This document shows, one piece after another, positions 10,988-22,552 of a DNA stretch of 42,649 nt (the first letter of the stretch is position 1; the number at the start of each line of letters is the position of its first letter). Both the position numbers and the translations under genes were made by a program. Under the pieces are notes generated by a model. The model was not told the DNA's origin, ran no database searches, and saw only the letters and a program-made list of their open reading frames with translations. This DNA is from Selaginella moellendorffii (lineage: Eukaryota; Streptophyta; Lycopodiopsida; Selaginellales; Selaginellaceae): NCBI RefSeq assembly GCF_000143415.4, contig NW_003314408.1, forward strand, positions 1 through 42,649, given 5' to 3'.

Positions 10988-13377
10988 ATGAATCCTCCCT
11001 TTCCAGACGCCCAGCTCGGGTCACCCGAATTGTGATCCTCTTCATCCTGATCCAGGCTTTCCTAGCCGCTGGGAAGCTCCTCATGCACGCACAGGACGAC
11101 GATTTTCCTCTCACCGTTGCCGCCAGCAACAAGCTCCACGCCAGGTTCTTATCTCTCATTGCTGCCATCTCTCCCAAGCTCACTTATGATGGAGCCACGG
11201 ATCCATACTTCCGGGGCCAGGCCATTGTTGACACCTTGTTCCTCCTGGAATCCAATTTCTCGCTGGTTCTCAACCTCTACTTTTACAACGTCGAGTACTG
11301 CGGCCCAAACTTTAGCCCCGACTTTGGTGGCACTGGCAGCAAGCTTCGTGCTGGATTCACGGCTCTCTTACCGGATCTCCGAGGTCTCATGAACTTGAGC
11401 TATGGAGCGGCCTATGTCGCCCAAGGACAGTTCCAAGCCGGATACTACATCAAGGGCATGAACTTGAGAGGATCTAATGGATCGTGTTCGACTCTCCGGC
11501 TGGAAAATTCCACGGATCATATTGGCTACTGCTACGACTACGAAGACACACGACTGAGTTACAGTGTTTTCGACAGGCTCTACCCGGGTTGCCAGATTCA
11601 ATCTGCTAAAAAGCCCGAGTACGTGCTGGAGATGCGAGAGGACTGCAACGCTGTGTTTAGCGACACCACTACCAAAGAGGTTTTGTGGCAGTCGAAAACG
11701 AAGGGAAGCGGAAGGGACTGCGAGCTTGTTCTTGAAAAGACGGCGACGCTAGCTGTGTATGATCGAAACGGGACTGTCTTGGCGAGGTTTGGGACGAACA
11801 ACTCCACGAATGCGTCCTTGTTTGCGGTCCAGGGAGATAGAAACATGGTGATCTATGCCATCAGCAACATGAAGACTCCAATGGCGGTGTGGAGCTCACA
11901 CACTTTCAAAGGCGAGCTTTTGCAAGTTATGATGTGAATCTCTTACATGCTTCTTCTTTCTCACTAGATCCATCTTCTCCGAATGGATCGACGCCGCAGC
12001 CAAATGGTACCAGCTCTGTTTGGCAGCCTTCGTTGAGCTCCAAGTCGAGGCGACGGATTCGAACGATTGCAGTCTCCGTAGGAGCGTCTCTCGTTGGAGT
12101 GGCACTGGTGATTTTGTGTGTTGTGCTGATTTTGCGAAAGAAAAGAAATCGTAAAGCTAGCCGGGAAGCGTTGAGCTGGCTACCACCCGATTGCAAGGCC
12201 AGGAAATACTCGTACGAACAGCTCCAAGAGGCTACCAAAGGATTTCACAAGGACAACTTAGTAGGCAGAGGCGGATTTGCGAGTGTGTACAAGGTAAGTC
12301 TTTGTTTCTTTCTTTCGAGAAGTTCCTCGACTTTTGATCACACACAGGGAGTTATAGACAATCACTTTGTTGCCGTCAAATACTTGACTAGCTCCGACTT
12401 ATCAGACAAGGCAAGGCGGGATTTCGAAAACGAGGTGTCTGCGATTTGCCTCCTCCAGCACAAGAATGTTGTCAAGCTTTTTGGTTTCTGCTCTGAGAAA
12501 GAGCACAAGCTCATTGTCTGCGAGTTCATCGAGAATGGAAACCTATCGGACGCTTTGTTTAGTAAGTTTCGCTAGATCCATGAAAGAGTTATCATGCTTT
12601 CTCTCTCGGCAGGGTCTCCAGACAAAGGTTTGGAGCTAAATTGGACAGCCAGATACAACATCTGTGTGGGAGTTGCGCAAGGTCTGGCATACTTGCACGG
12701 AGAAACATCACAGGCAACCATCGTGCACAGAGACATCAAGGCCCTCAACATCCTTCTAGCAAGCAATCTCGAGGCAAAGATCTCGGACTTCGGCCTGGCA
12801 AGACTGATCCAGGAAGATCGGAGCTATATCAGCACACGAGCCGCAGGAACAGTGTAAGTTTTTTTATGTCCAAAAACTTCAACTTCCATGGAGATCGTTT
12901 CCAGTGGCTATCTAGCTCCAGAGTACGCTCTCTCCGGCCAGCTCACCGAGAAGGCCGATGTCTACTCGTTTGGGATCCTTGTCCTGGAGATCTTGAGTGG
13001 AAGGATAAGCATGGATTTCACACTCTCGGATGGCGATTCCTTCCTTCTCGAACGGGTGAGTGGTTTTGATCTCTATTTCTTCGTCTAAGATCCTTCTTCC
13101 GAACCAGGCATGGAATGTCTTCCAGAGCGGCCACCTCCTGGAGATGATTGACAAGCGACTGGATGTGGGCGACGAGCGAGATATTCACGAGATGGAGCGC
13201 GTGTTCTTGGTGGCTCTCCACTGCACGCAAGCCAGCGGCAGCAAGCGCCCGTCGATGTTTAGAGTGGTGGGAATGCTCATGGGAGACATGGAAATCGGTG
13301 GCACCATCTCCAGGCCTGGCTTCCTCTTTGATCTGAGGCAAAACCTCGAGGAGTCCAAATCTTTTACCGAAACTTGA
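10988..13377 (+). CDS. Bulb-lectin receptor-like kinase, copy 1 (N-terminal frameshift)
   Basis: Six exons: 10988-11911, 11968-12293, 12348-12561, 12613-12853, 12905-13055, 13108-13377. Order of the product: hydrophobic secretion segment, cysteine-containing ectodomain of unknown type, B-lectin (GNA-like) domain with one intact QxDxNxVxY site ([10 protein letters not shown]), transmembrane helix ([20 protein letters not shown]), then a Ser/Thr kinase with [26 protein letters not shown] and GTVGYLAPEY. It would bind a mannose-type ligand outside the cell and signal inside. One base is missing after 11020 compared with copy 2, so ATG 10988 reads into a stop. The main frame has no upstream ATG; its first ATG is 11083, after the secretion segment. 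Copy 1 is therefore likely non-secreted or dead unless this is a sequencing error. The first intron seems to be GC-AG. Confidence 0.8.
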
Positions 13378-13701
13378 CCACGTTTTGCGTTATTTAACTG
13401 AAGTGGTACTTTTGACTGTGTCCAAATGCTCAAAGAAGTCTACTGTGGCAGTGTTGCATGATCGCTAGGAATCAAAGCAAAGCCAGGATTTCTATTCGAT
13501 TGGGAAGAAAATGAGCACGAGAAGAGAAAGAGTCCATATACAAATGTTCATCCTATATGCCAATTGCCTCTTGCGCTTGATTTCTGGCAGGATTTCTGGC
13601 AGGATTTCTATGCGTGAGGGTATTCCCTTCAGGTCTGTGTAAGACCATGCCTCTTGCAAGTGGGATTCATCTACCCAAAATGGCTTTCACCACTTGATTG
13701 G
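13376..13701. other. Convergent 3' region of kinase copy 1 and bHLH gene
   Basis: The duplication ends at about 13475. After it comes the probable 3' untranslated region of the minus-strand bHLH gene. A short tandem of the 13-mer gatttctggcagg occurs near 13578-13605. No other gene is seen. Confidence 0.45.
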
Positions 13702-14916
13702 TCATGCAACGCAGTTGGAATCGCTAGATCCATCGAGAATCGTGGGACTCAGGCTTTTCACCAGTGGTTGTACTACTTGCACCTCCTGTTTTACTTCCAC
13801 GGAAGAAGGTGATGAAGCTTCCACCTGCAAAAACAGTGTTCTTAGATTCCAAAACGAGAAGAAACAAGAGGATGCTTTGTTCTCGATTGATACGTACTTG
13901 GGGTGGTGGACTTGACCCAGAAGATTGCTGCTGGGATTCTGGCCCGTTGTCCTCCCTGGTTGCTTTCGGAGCTACTTGGAGTGGCTTGTAAGGAGCTTCG
14001 GCTGCTAGAGACGGTGGGAAGAACGCAGGGGTTCCATCCTGACTAGTGTAACCTCGGAAGGGATGCATTCCTGGAGTTGCGTACTGAGCAAACGGCCTAT
14101 CCACGGTGGAGCTAGGAGGAGAAAAGTATGGGAAGTAACCAGCAGCTGGCGGCCTGTTTGCAAACATTGCGTAAGGATGAATGCCGTAAGGCGGCGGAAG
14201 AGGCAAACCGGGAGGAAGGAAAGGAATTGGCGGTGGTGGAATTTGCGAGCCTTGCGTTGGTGGTGCTTGGGGCTGCTGCTGCTGCTGCTGTTGTGGCTGA
14301 GAGAATGGAGGAGCTGCTGGTGATGGAGACGAAGGGACGAGAGGAGGAGGACCAGCAGCAGCGGCTGCTGCTGGGACTGGGAGAGGATATGGAAATGCGG
14401 ACGCACCGAGCATGAGAGAGGGATCCACCGGCCATGACAGCGCGAGCCGGAGTCTCTGTTGGAGTTGCGAGTTGAGTTGGTCCGTCTCGGACTTGAGAAA
14501 AGCTTTCTCTTCTCTTAGCTCGCTCTTCTCCTGTGACAGCTGAAATAGAAACAAGCCGGTCCGTCAACAACTTGAACCAGGAAAAGAGAAAAACTTACGT
14601 TGCGGGATTCATCCAAAAGTGCTGCATGCTCTTTCTTTAGCCGCTTCACCACGGCTCGTGCTCGTTTAGTTCCTGAACACTATCGCTCAAAATTGTTGCT
14701 TTGTCATTTTTAGGCCTGTCTGGATCTGGAGCAACCAAGAAAGAGACGAAATAAGATGGTGAAAGACGAGAGTCGAGATACGGCACCTAATGCACTAGCG
14801 AGCTCGGTAATTGCTCGTTGAACTTGTCCCTTCGCAACTTCTCCCTGTCCGCCTTGTGGACTCTCCTCACGGATGCAAGGTCACTCGCATCGTTTGCAGC
14901 GGATCCACGCCTTAGC
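13702..14916 (-). CDS. bHLH121-like transcription factor with two frameshifts
   Basis: Exons, in minus-strand order: 14787-14916, 14599-14725, 13898-14539, 13702-13824, with canonical GT-AG introns. Readable blocks are KADREKLRRDKFNEQ (basic region), then TELASAL, DPDRPKNDKATILSDSVQEL (helix 2), a leucine-zipper-like KRLKKEHAALLDESRN and QEKSELREEKAFLKSE. A Pro/Gln/Ala-rich tail follows and ends in SNCVA. EKSELREEKA.LKS after DPDRPK.DKA.IL is the signature of bHLH121/URI and its IVb/IVc relatives, nuclear regulators of iron homeostasis in Arabidopsis. Two single-base losses break the frame: in the first readable exon after FNEQ, and in the second after VQEL. Both lie inside the bHLH domain. 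The gene is a young pseudogene, or the assembly has errors. The N-terminal start exon beyond 14916 was not found. Confidence 0.7.
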
Positions 14917-14980
14917 CTGGAAAGATTGAAAACTAGTATCAGATGCGAGAAGAGGACGAGGAAGAACAAAAAACTACAGC

Positions 14981-15155
14981 CACAAAGAAAGGAAAACGTT
15001 TGCAAGAATTTAGCGTGGATCAATCAAACGAAGGCATGGTGCACGGAAGAGAACCACAAACAAAAGGAAAACGTTTGCAAGAATTCAGCGTGGATCAATG
15101 AATCGAAGGCATGGTGAATGGAAGAAAACCACAAAAACAAAAGAAAACGTTCGCG
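14981..15155 (-). repeat. 75-bp tandem repeat upstream of bHLH gene
   Basis: The block gaaaacgtt recurs at 14992, 15067 and 15143, a period of 75-76 bp. Two full units and one partial are present. In minus sense each full unit contains CACCATGCCTTCG, an apparent start context that reaches a stop within 5-6 codons. The repeat sits in the probable 5' untranslated or first-intron region of the bHLH gene. Confidence 0.7.
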
Positions 15156-16786
15156 CATTCGTCAAGAAAAAAAAAAGGGAACGATAAAAGCGGTTTAAGA
15201 AAAATGAATAAATTTTCTGTCTTTATCAAATTAATAAATACAAAAGCTGAAAAATATCTTAATATTACTATATCAAACCAAACAACTTGTTAATCGCTCC
15301 TGCTGGGATTTCTTGACACCGTTGGGAGCCTCCTAAATAGATCATACTTTGGTCTTGAGGGCCATGCCAAAATGTTGTCATACTTTCCATTCCCAAGTTC
15401 GTCTTCTTTTGGTTGGAGCCTGGTAACCTCTCCCTCCCGGATCCGCTCACCACAACATCTACCAGAATATTTGAAAGCTGAATAAAGATGATTCCCATTG
15501 TATTGTGCATCTTCTCTATGATAAAAGATTCTTTTGGGATAAAGTATACTGGAGATTACAACATTTTAACAGAAAGGACTAAACTAAGTGGTATAAACCA
15601 ACTGTTATAATGAATACTGATAATAAGATAGAGAACGTAGATACCTGTAATTATAATTAAACAGATGGCATTGGTTATGATGAGAAACACTAATGCAATT
15701 AGAAAGGTTACAAGGTCGTGACTTTAAATGCAAATCTTACTGAGAATATAGAATTGATAATGATAAGGTTCTTACCTTTGGAAATAACACCACATACCTA
15801 CTATACATGATGGCCACATACAAAGCACATAAACGTACATTCATATGCTACTAAATGTGTAAATACAAGACTTACAAACCTTATATTCTACTATTTTAAA
15901 TCTGCTAGAGTCAGTCACTGAATATTAAATTTGTAGTAAATATTCATTCAGATCTGTAAATGCATCAGTGGTGAAATAGATCAATATAGTCTTATGGTTT
16001 CATATTCTTCCTTTTTGAGACTCATCATCAAAACATGAAGTTCCAAAAGTTTAAATGTCTTTATCTTTTTTCCCAAATCTTCTTATATGCTTGCTTTGTA
16101 ATCCAAGAAATGGCATTTCAAAATCCTCTGCCCCTTTGAGTCAAATGCTCTCATAACATTTAATAATAAGAGTTTTGGTACACCCATTTTGTTGCCCAAA
16201 ACAATTTAGCAGTATTAAATCTTTGTATATTTATGATAGTATACGGAGAAAAAGAATGGGAATACCCATGGGGTTTTCTTGTTCACTAGCATGGCACTAT
16301 ATATATAATGAGTATCAGATTTTTTATATAAAAGTAATTTTAATACACCAGATATAAAGAGTTTATTAACTAATTAGAATAGAAAATCAATAAATATACT
16401 ACACCAATTTATTTATATACCTTACAATAAATAATTTCTAGAAATTATTATATGAGTCACCCTTACTAGGTATAATAAATGGGGAATTTTTATACAAGCC
16501 TTCAATAGTGGATCAAATAGTCCTATATTATATATAAAGTTAATCTAACATAATTATTAATATTCCAATTATATAATTACAATTTAAAAATTAATGAAGG
16601 AAAATATAAATTTTTAATTTCAATAACATTTATATAGATCAATTTAAATATTAATTTTATATTTTGCAATATGTTTTTCCACTAGCACAAGCTACATTAA
16701 AAATTATAGACATTAGTATTTTTTAAGCAAAAAAAAGACAATAGTTTAAAAGACAGTCAATAAAAGCTAAAATGTAAAATAAAAAG
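15156..16786. other. AT-rich spacer
   Basis: No gene recognised. The open stretch on the minus strand at 15268-15510 has no known family. Sequence becomes very AT-rich after 15500. Confidence 0.5.
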
Positions 16787-17649
16787 GCTTATGAAGACAT
16801 TCAATCCGGGATGCCGGCGACACTATAGACGATCCAGACTGACGAGTGATCGTGAGGAAGAATGTGCGCACCCCNNNNNNNNNNNNNNNNNNNNNNNNNN
16901 NNNNNNNNNNNNNNNNNNNNNNNNNNNNNNNNNNNNNNNNNNNNNNNNNNNNNNNNNNNNNNNNNNNNNNNNNNNNNNNNNNNNNNNNNNNNNNNNNNNN
17001 NNNNNNNNNNNNNNNNNNNNNNNNNNNNNNNNNNNNNNNNNNNNNNNNNNNNNNNNNNNNNNNNNNNNNNNNNNNNNNNNNNNNNNNNNNNNNNNNNNNN
17101 NNNNNNNNNNNNNNNNNNNNNNNNNNNNNNNNNNNNNNNNNNNNNNNNNNNNNNNNNNNNNNNNNNNNNNNNNNNNNNNNNNNNNNNNNNNNNNNNNNNN
17201 NNNNNNNNNNNNNNNNNNNNNNNNNNNNNNNNNNNNNNNNNNNNNNNNNNNNNNNNNNNNNNNNNNNNNNNNNNNNNNNNNNNNNNNNNNNNNNNNNNNN
17301 NNNNNNNNNNNNNNNNNNNNNNNNNNNNNNNNNNNNNNNNNNNNNNNNNNNNNNNNNNNNNNNNNNNNNNNNNNNNNNNNNNNNNNNNNNNNNNNNNNNN
17401 NNNNNNNNNNNNNNNNNNNNNNNNNNNNNNNNNNNNNNNNNNNNNNNNNNNNNNNNNNNNNNNNNNNNNNNNNNNNNNNNNNNNNNNNNNNNNNNNNNNN
17501 NNNNNNNNNNNNNNNNNNNNNNNNNNNNNNNNNNNNNNNNNNNNNNNNNNNNNNNNNNNNNNNNNNNNNNNNNNNNNNNNNNNNNNNNNNNNNNNNNNNN
17601 NNNNNNNNNNNNNNNNNNNNNNNNNNNNNNNNNNNNNNNNNNNNNNNNN
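16787..17649. other. Assembly gap and its GC-rich edge
   Basis: 16875-17649 is a run of 775 N. The 88 bases before it are GC-rich, unlike the very AT-rich DNA on their left, and match nothing else in the window by eye. Open frames running through the N block are meaningless. Confidence 0.95.
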
Positions 17650-17666
17650 TATTATCAAATTGTTTA

Positions 17667-17674
<8 letters not shown>

Positions 17675-17732
<58 letters not shown>

Positions 17733-17803
17733 TTGTATATATATGTATATATATGTATATGTATATATATATATGTGTATCTGTATATATATGTATATAT
17801 ATG
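17675..17803. repeat. (TA)n microsatellite
   Basis: Long TA run interrupted by TG steps, directly after the gap. It very likely caused the assembly break. Confidence 0.95.
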
Positions 17804-18906
17804 TATTTACAAACCTTACATCATAGAATATAAAGAATATAAAACTCCCATAAAGCCACTAATATAGTTGTTCACAATTATAATTGAAATAAAATCCAAA
17901 GCCATAACACAAATATCACAACTATGGAATCATGATGCACTAGTTGTAATTCTATATGCAATTGCCAAATATTTGAATTAACCTTGAAGGTATAAGTTTA
18001 TACCAAAGCAAGAAATTTTAAGAGCCATTGGAGTTTATAAAGCACCATTACAGCAAATAATACATCCCATATTTAAGCCTGTCTATTGATAATCCTCTGA
18101 GGCTACTATTAACTTGGACTCATGACCATAAATAAAATCTACTTATGTATCTTCCCATCAACCAAAATTTGATACTTACATTAATGTAGACTCATAATTT
18201 TCATCTTTGTTTAGCATCATATATAGGAAGTCAAACTCACTCTATTCATCTTTTATATCCTTTTTATCCCCTCTTTGAAAGAAAAAAAGTTTTAAAGCAC
18301 CAGCTCTATTTGGATTTGTTGTATTTATTCTCACTTTACAATCTATGTTTAGCCTCACTCTACTATTATATTTATTCAGCTTTACTATACTATCACATTT
18401 GTTTGGCCTTATTATATATATATATTTAATTTGATATTTAATATTCTATTCTAGAATTTTCTAGAATAGTCTAGAATATTCTATTTAGATTTGCTATGCT
18501 TGTTTTCACTTTACAATTCATGTTATTCATCTTTGTTCCATTACTATATCCATTCATCCTCACTCTATTGTTGGGGTTGGACTTTTGTTCATCCCCTCTA
18601 CCCCCTCTTTCAAAGAAAAAGAAATTTAAAATATCATGGTAAAAAAGAGAAACTGAGGAAAATTGAAGAAATATTATTGAAGAAGAAAAAATGAATAAAG
18701 AAGCATTAGAAGAGGAATTTTTAATAATTGTCAAATGTTGCAAATTTGATTACAGGTATTGAAAGTTACCTATTGGCAAATTCTTTCAAATATTTTTTCC
18801 TTACTACCACAACAGTAAGAGGTTGGTATTGTTGGACCCTTTTCAATTTCCACATAAATTAGTTGAGAAACTGATTATCATATATGTAATTAGATTAAAA
18901 GGGCAC
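17804..18906. other. AT-rich spacer with diverged tandem unit
   Basis: No gene. A diverged direct duplication is visible: the block ttctcactttacaat and its flanks at about 18305-18350 recur at about 18479-18525, and a (c)cccctctttgaaagaaa block also occurs twice. At 18446-18481 three CTAGAA motifs form alternating GAA/TTC blocks like those in the inverted-repeat element at 9185. Confidence 0.45.
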
Positions 18907-19020
18907 TAAGGAAGGAAATCTTAAGTTGTTATTGAGTTATACATATATGACACGGTGATGAGAAATTTATGTTATTGGCTTACAAATGTTAATATTGGGA
19001 ACTCTTGTGATATTAAGTTT
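18907..19020 (+). repeat. Dispersed about 115-bp repeat, copy a
   Basis: Matches the reverse complement of 42531-42649. Shared blocks include taaggaaggaaatc, aagttgttatt, acacggtgatga and ttattggctt. The match stops at 19020, exactly where the LTR-like sequence of the gypsy element begins. The repeat is cut by the window end in copy b, so its true size is unknown. Confidence 0.7.
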
Positions 19021-19431
19021 GTGTCAGGAATCCCCCAATTCGTGCCACATTCCTAACTCTTGCCGAATTCTTGACCCGCAGACCACATTCCTGACTCTCG
19101 AGACACTTCCCTATCATTGACTTTTTGATTTCCCATACGATTCCTGATTCTCGAACCACATTCTTGATGATGACGTGGCACCTCCTCAACCTTAGCTATA
19201 TTTAGGCCATCCTCGATCTAAGAGTGGTGGAGCTTCATTAACCTATAGTATATATAGGTTAGCCTTGTTGCATTTCTCCACAATCTGAATCAACGCTAGT
19301 TTAAGGTTTCTTCTTCGTTTTCCATTAGCTTTTCTCTTTGCAATTTGATTCAGATTGTGCTTTTTGCTTTTGCTTTAGCTCGTTTCGATTGTTTGATTGC
19401 TTTTGTCATTTTCCATTCTTTCTTCTTGCCG

Positions 19432-20394
19432 ATGGAGTCTCCAAGCCATCCTAATTTCTTTGCCGAAGTCCTTGCAAAATCCAGTTTGAGAATACCAAGT
19501 TGAAGGTGGCCCTTCTTCACATGCAACAGGAGCTTGCTTCACTTTCGGCTCAAAGATCAAGTAGAGTTCCTGAACTGAAGGTGAGTTTCCTGGCAAAGTT
19601 CTCAGACAAGCGTTCGGAGCTTCGTGGATTTCTGAACTAGATGGAGTTGATCATCGCACTTCAACCCCACTCCTGAGTTTCAAATCGGCACGATCGGGAC
19701 GTTGCTTGAAGGTGCAGCTTTGTCATGGTTTTCTTCTCTCCTGGAGAAGAGCATGAAAGGGGTCGTGGTTCCGGAGTTGATGGATCTTCAGTTGTTCAAA
19801 GAGACGTGCGAAGCATGTTTTGGCGAGAGGGATTAGGTTCGGACTGCCACCATAAAGATGAGACGTCTCTCTCAGGAGTCTTGTCCTGCCTCGATCTATG
19901 CTGCGGAGTTCCAACTCCTTGCCTTGAACACTCACTGGGATGAGTGGGCCCTGATTGATCAATTTCGTTTCGGCCTCAACAACAGTGTTAAGGATTTGTT
20001 GCTCACCATGGAGGATCCCATGGACCTATCAGACGCCATCAACAAAGCTACTCGATGTGACAATCGTCTCTTTGACTGTCATTAAGAAAGTCGCCGTGCT
20101 GCCGTTTTCTCGTCCTAGACTCAAGAATCCCAACTTGAGTCTTCGAGGCATACTCCTGAATCTACTACTCTGGTCCTAATGGATATTTCTGGTACTCCCC
20201 GACTCATCAGAGGGAAGCTGAGTCCTGTTGAGAAGCAACGTCGAGTATCTCAGAATCTTTACCTCTACTATGCTAATCCTAATCACAAAGCAGCTATGTG
20301 TCCCAAGAAGCCTCCTCAACTGCTCGAGTTCACTCTGCCTCAAGGTCCACCTCTGTTGCAATCGGGAAACGACCTTGTCCAAACAGAGTAGGAG
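19432..20394 (+). pseudogene. gypsy gag remnant
   Basis: ATG at 19432 follows the leader. Capsid-type blocks AALSWFSSLLEKSMKG, FKETCEACFGERD, SIYAAEFQLLALNTHWDEWA and LIDQFRFGLNNSVKDLLLTM are readable across stops. The zinc knuckle region reads LYLYYANPNHKAAMC: both leading cysteines of CX2CX4HX4C have become tyrosine, so nucleic-acid binding is lost. Confidence 0.75.
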
Positions 20395-20429
20395 TTGTCT
20401 GTTTGGACTCCCTAAATAAAAATCATTTT

Positions 20430-20702
20430 TCTTCTTTATCAAGCTCCTCACCACCTTTCATCAAAGCCACCACCAATTCCCACAACTTCCACATCCCATG
20501 TCTCCTTTCTTTCACCGGACAATCAGGACTCAAGGCTCTAGCACTACTAGACTCGGGTGCAACTTCCTGTTTCATGGACACGGATTTTGCTGCCCGACAT
20601 CATGTTCCTCTTTCTCCTACCATACGGGATCTGAGGGTTGAAGGCATTGGTAGGCATTTTGTGACTCCATCTTTTGGACTTAGGAAAATGTTGCCCGTTT
20701 GA
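20430..20702 (+). pseudogene. gypsy protease remnant
   Basis: ALALLDSGATSCFMDTDFA contains the retroviral-type active site DSGAT at about 20549-20564. The block is followed by a variable stretch and a stop. The second conserved block (LG.PW) is near 20776, in SVVLGLPWFQLH in another frame. Confidence 0.7.
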
Positions 20703-21103
20703 GTACACATCAGGTCCACCGTCACCAATATCGCCTTCAACATCATCAACAACAAGTCCTCCTCTGTGGTGCTTGGCCTTCCTTGGTTCCAACTGCACCA
20801 GCCTCAAATCTGTTGGAAGGAATTACAGCTCGTCTCTCCCACATCACCATCTCCCATGTCTTCCCCTACTGTTCATTGAGTCCGAATCAGGAAAAGTTCC
20901 CTAAACTCAAATTGGGGTTCTATTCCTGACTCTACGAAGTTTTCACCCCTTTTGCTCCCTATCCCTCAATCTTCTTTTCCCTTTCTTCAATCTTACACTG
21001 GACAGTATCCTCATCCCATCATTCCATTTAGTCGTACACCTCCTCCTATCTCCACAATCACTATGAGAAAACTCCTTCACGAAGAACTGTTTTCCTTTTT
21101 GCT

Positions 21104-22388
21104 TTGCATGTTTCTCCTGTCAGTCTTCCTGAGAAATATCATGTTTTTGGGGATGTGTTTGACAAGAAAAAAGCTAGTGTATTGCCTATTCATCAGCCTT
21201 ATAACTGTCCCATTGATTTACAGGAAAAAGCATCACCTCCGTGGGGGCCTATCTACAGGTTATCCCCGTCTAAGCTTAAGGACCTCAAAGAATACATGGA
21301 CAAGAATCTTGCATCAGGGTACATTCAGCATTCACAGTCCCCGGCTGGAGCACTTGTTTTCTTTGTCAAGAGGAAGGATGGGAGTTTGCGGCTAGTCATC
21401 GACTACTGAGGTTTGAACAAGGTAACTATTTAGAACTGTTATCTGCTGTCCCTGATCTCAGACCTATTGGAACGCCTCGGCGGTGCCCACTTCTTCACCA
21501 AGATTGACCTCCATGGAGCATACAACCTGATCCGGATCCGGCCTAGCAACGAATGGAAGATTGCGTTTCGAACTCACTATGGCCACTTTGAGTACACTGT
21601 CATGCCGTTTGGCTTGAGAAATGCTTCAATAGTTTTCTAACACATGGCGAACAATGTCTTTTAGGAGTTTCTTGATCAGATGGTGATCATCTACCTCGAC
21701 AATATCCTTATCTACTCAAAAACTTAGAAGGAGCATGACGAGCATGTGCGCAAGGTGTTAGCGAAGTTGCGGAAACACAGCCTATACGTGAAACTTGAGA
21801 AATGTTCCTTCAATCAGGAGTTCTGTAGAGTTCCTTAGGTATATTGTCACTCCTAAGGGTATCACGATAGATCCTGCCAAAGTCAAAACTATTCTCGAAT
21901 AAGAGCCTCCACAATCAATGTCAGATGTTCAAGTTTTCCTTGGCTTCGTCAACTTCTACTGCAAATTCATTGATCACTACTCCGACATTGTCCTTCCTCT
22001 CACGCATCTCACTCACAAGGATGTTCCCTTCTCTTGGTCTACTGCTACCCAACAGGCCCTTGACACACTCAAGGTGGCTTTCAGTTTTGTTCCTGTCTTG
22101 ATCCATACTGATCCCTCATAACCTTTCTTCATTGAAGTGAACACCTCCAACTTTGCCATTGGTGCTGTGTTGTCTCAACTTGGAGCGAATCAAGAATTTC
22201 ATCTAGTCACTTTCCATTCTCAGAAATTCCAGCCTGTGGAGATCAATTACGAAATCCACAACAAGGAGCTCCTTGCCATTGTGGATTCCTTTGGAGAGTG
22301 GCATCGTTCCTTTAGGGGGCAAGCCATCAAACAACAGTTTGGATGGATCACAAAAATCTCAAGTACTTTGCCACTTCCCAAGTTTTGA
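21104..22388 (+). pseudogene. gypsy RT and RNase H remnant
   Basis: RT blocks in order: [62 protein letters not shown] and YLDNILIYS. The last one has Asn in place of the second catalytic Asp of YxDD. RNase H follows as FFIEVNTSNFAIGAVLSQLG (first catalytic Asp to Asn) and INYEIHNKELLAIV. At least six stops interrupt the frame and a frameshift lies near 21830. Both enzymes would be inactive even without the stops. Confidence 0.8.
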
Positions 22389-22552
22389 GCCGTCGTCAAG
22401 CAAGGTGGGCACAATTCCTGAGTTGGTTTGACTTTGTTATCAAGTACAAACCTGATGCTCTTTCAAGGCGCTCCTATATCAGTCTAAAGCTTGGTAATCC
22501 TACCTTTGATCAATAGGATCAGGTTATCCTCGGTCTTGATCAGCTTCAAGTT

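Larger units (their letters stand above)
6796..13475 (+). repeat. Segmental duplication, copy 1
   Basis: From atggcaaaaagg (6796) to catgatcgct (about 13475) this segment matches 23849-30840 in the same orientation. Both contain the LRR-RLK relic, the Dof-like gene, the inverted-repeat element and the lectin receptor kinase. Kinase exons are nearly identical by eye (exon 4 shows no difference), while the spacers differ by many substitutions and indels. Confidence 0.9.

Noticed and set aside
16791-17867. Open frames of 275-358 codons across the gap
   Set aside because: Almost entirely N; no evidence.
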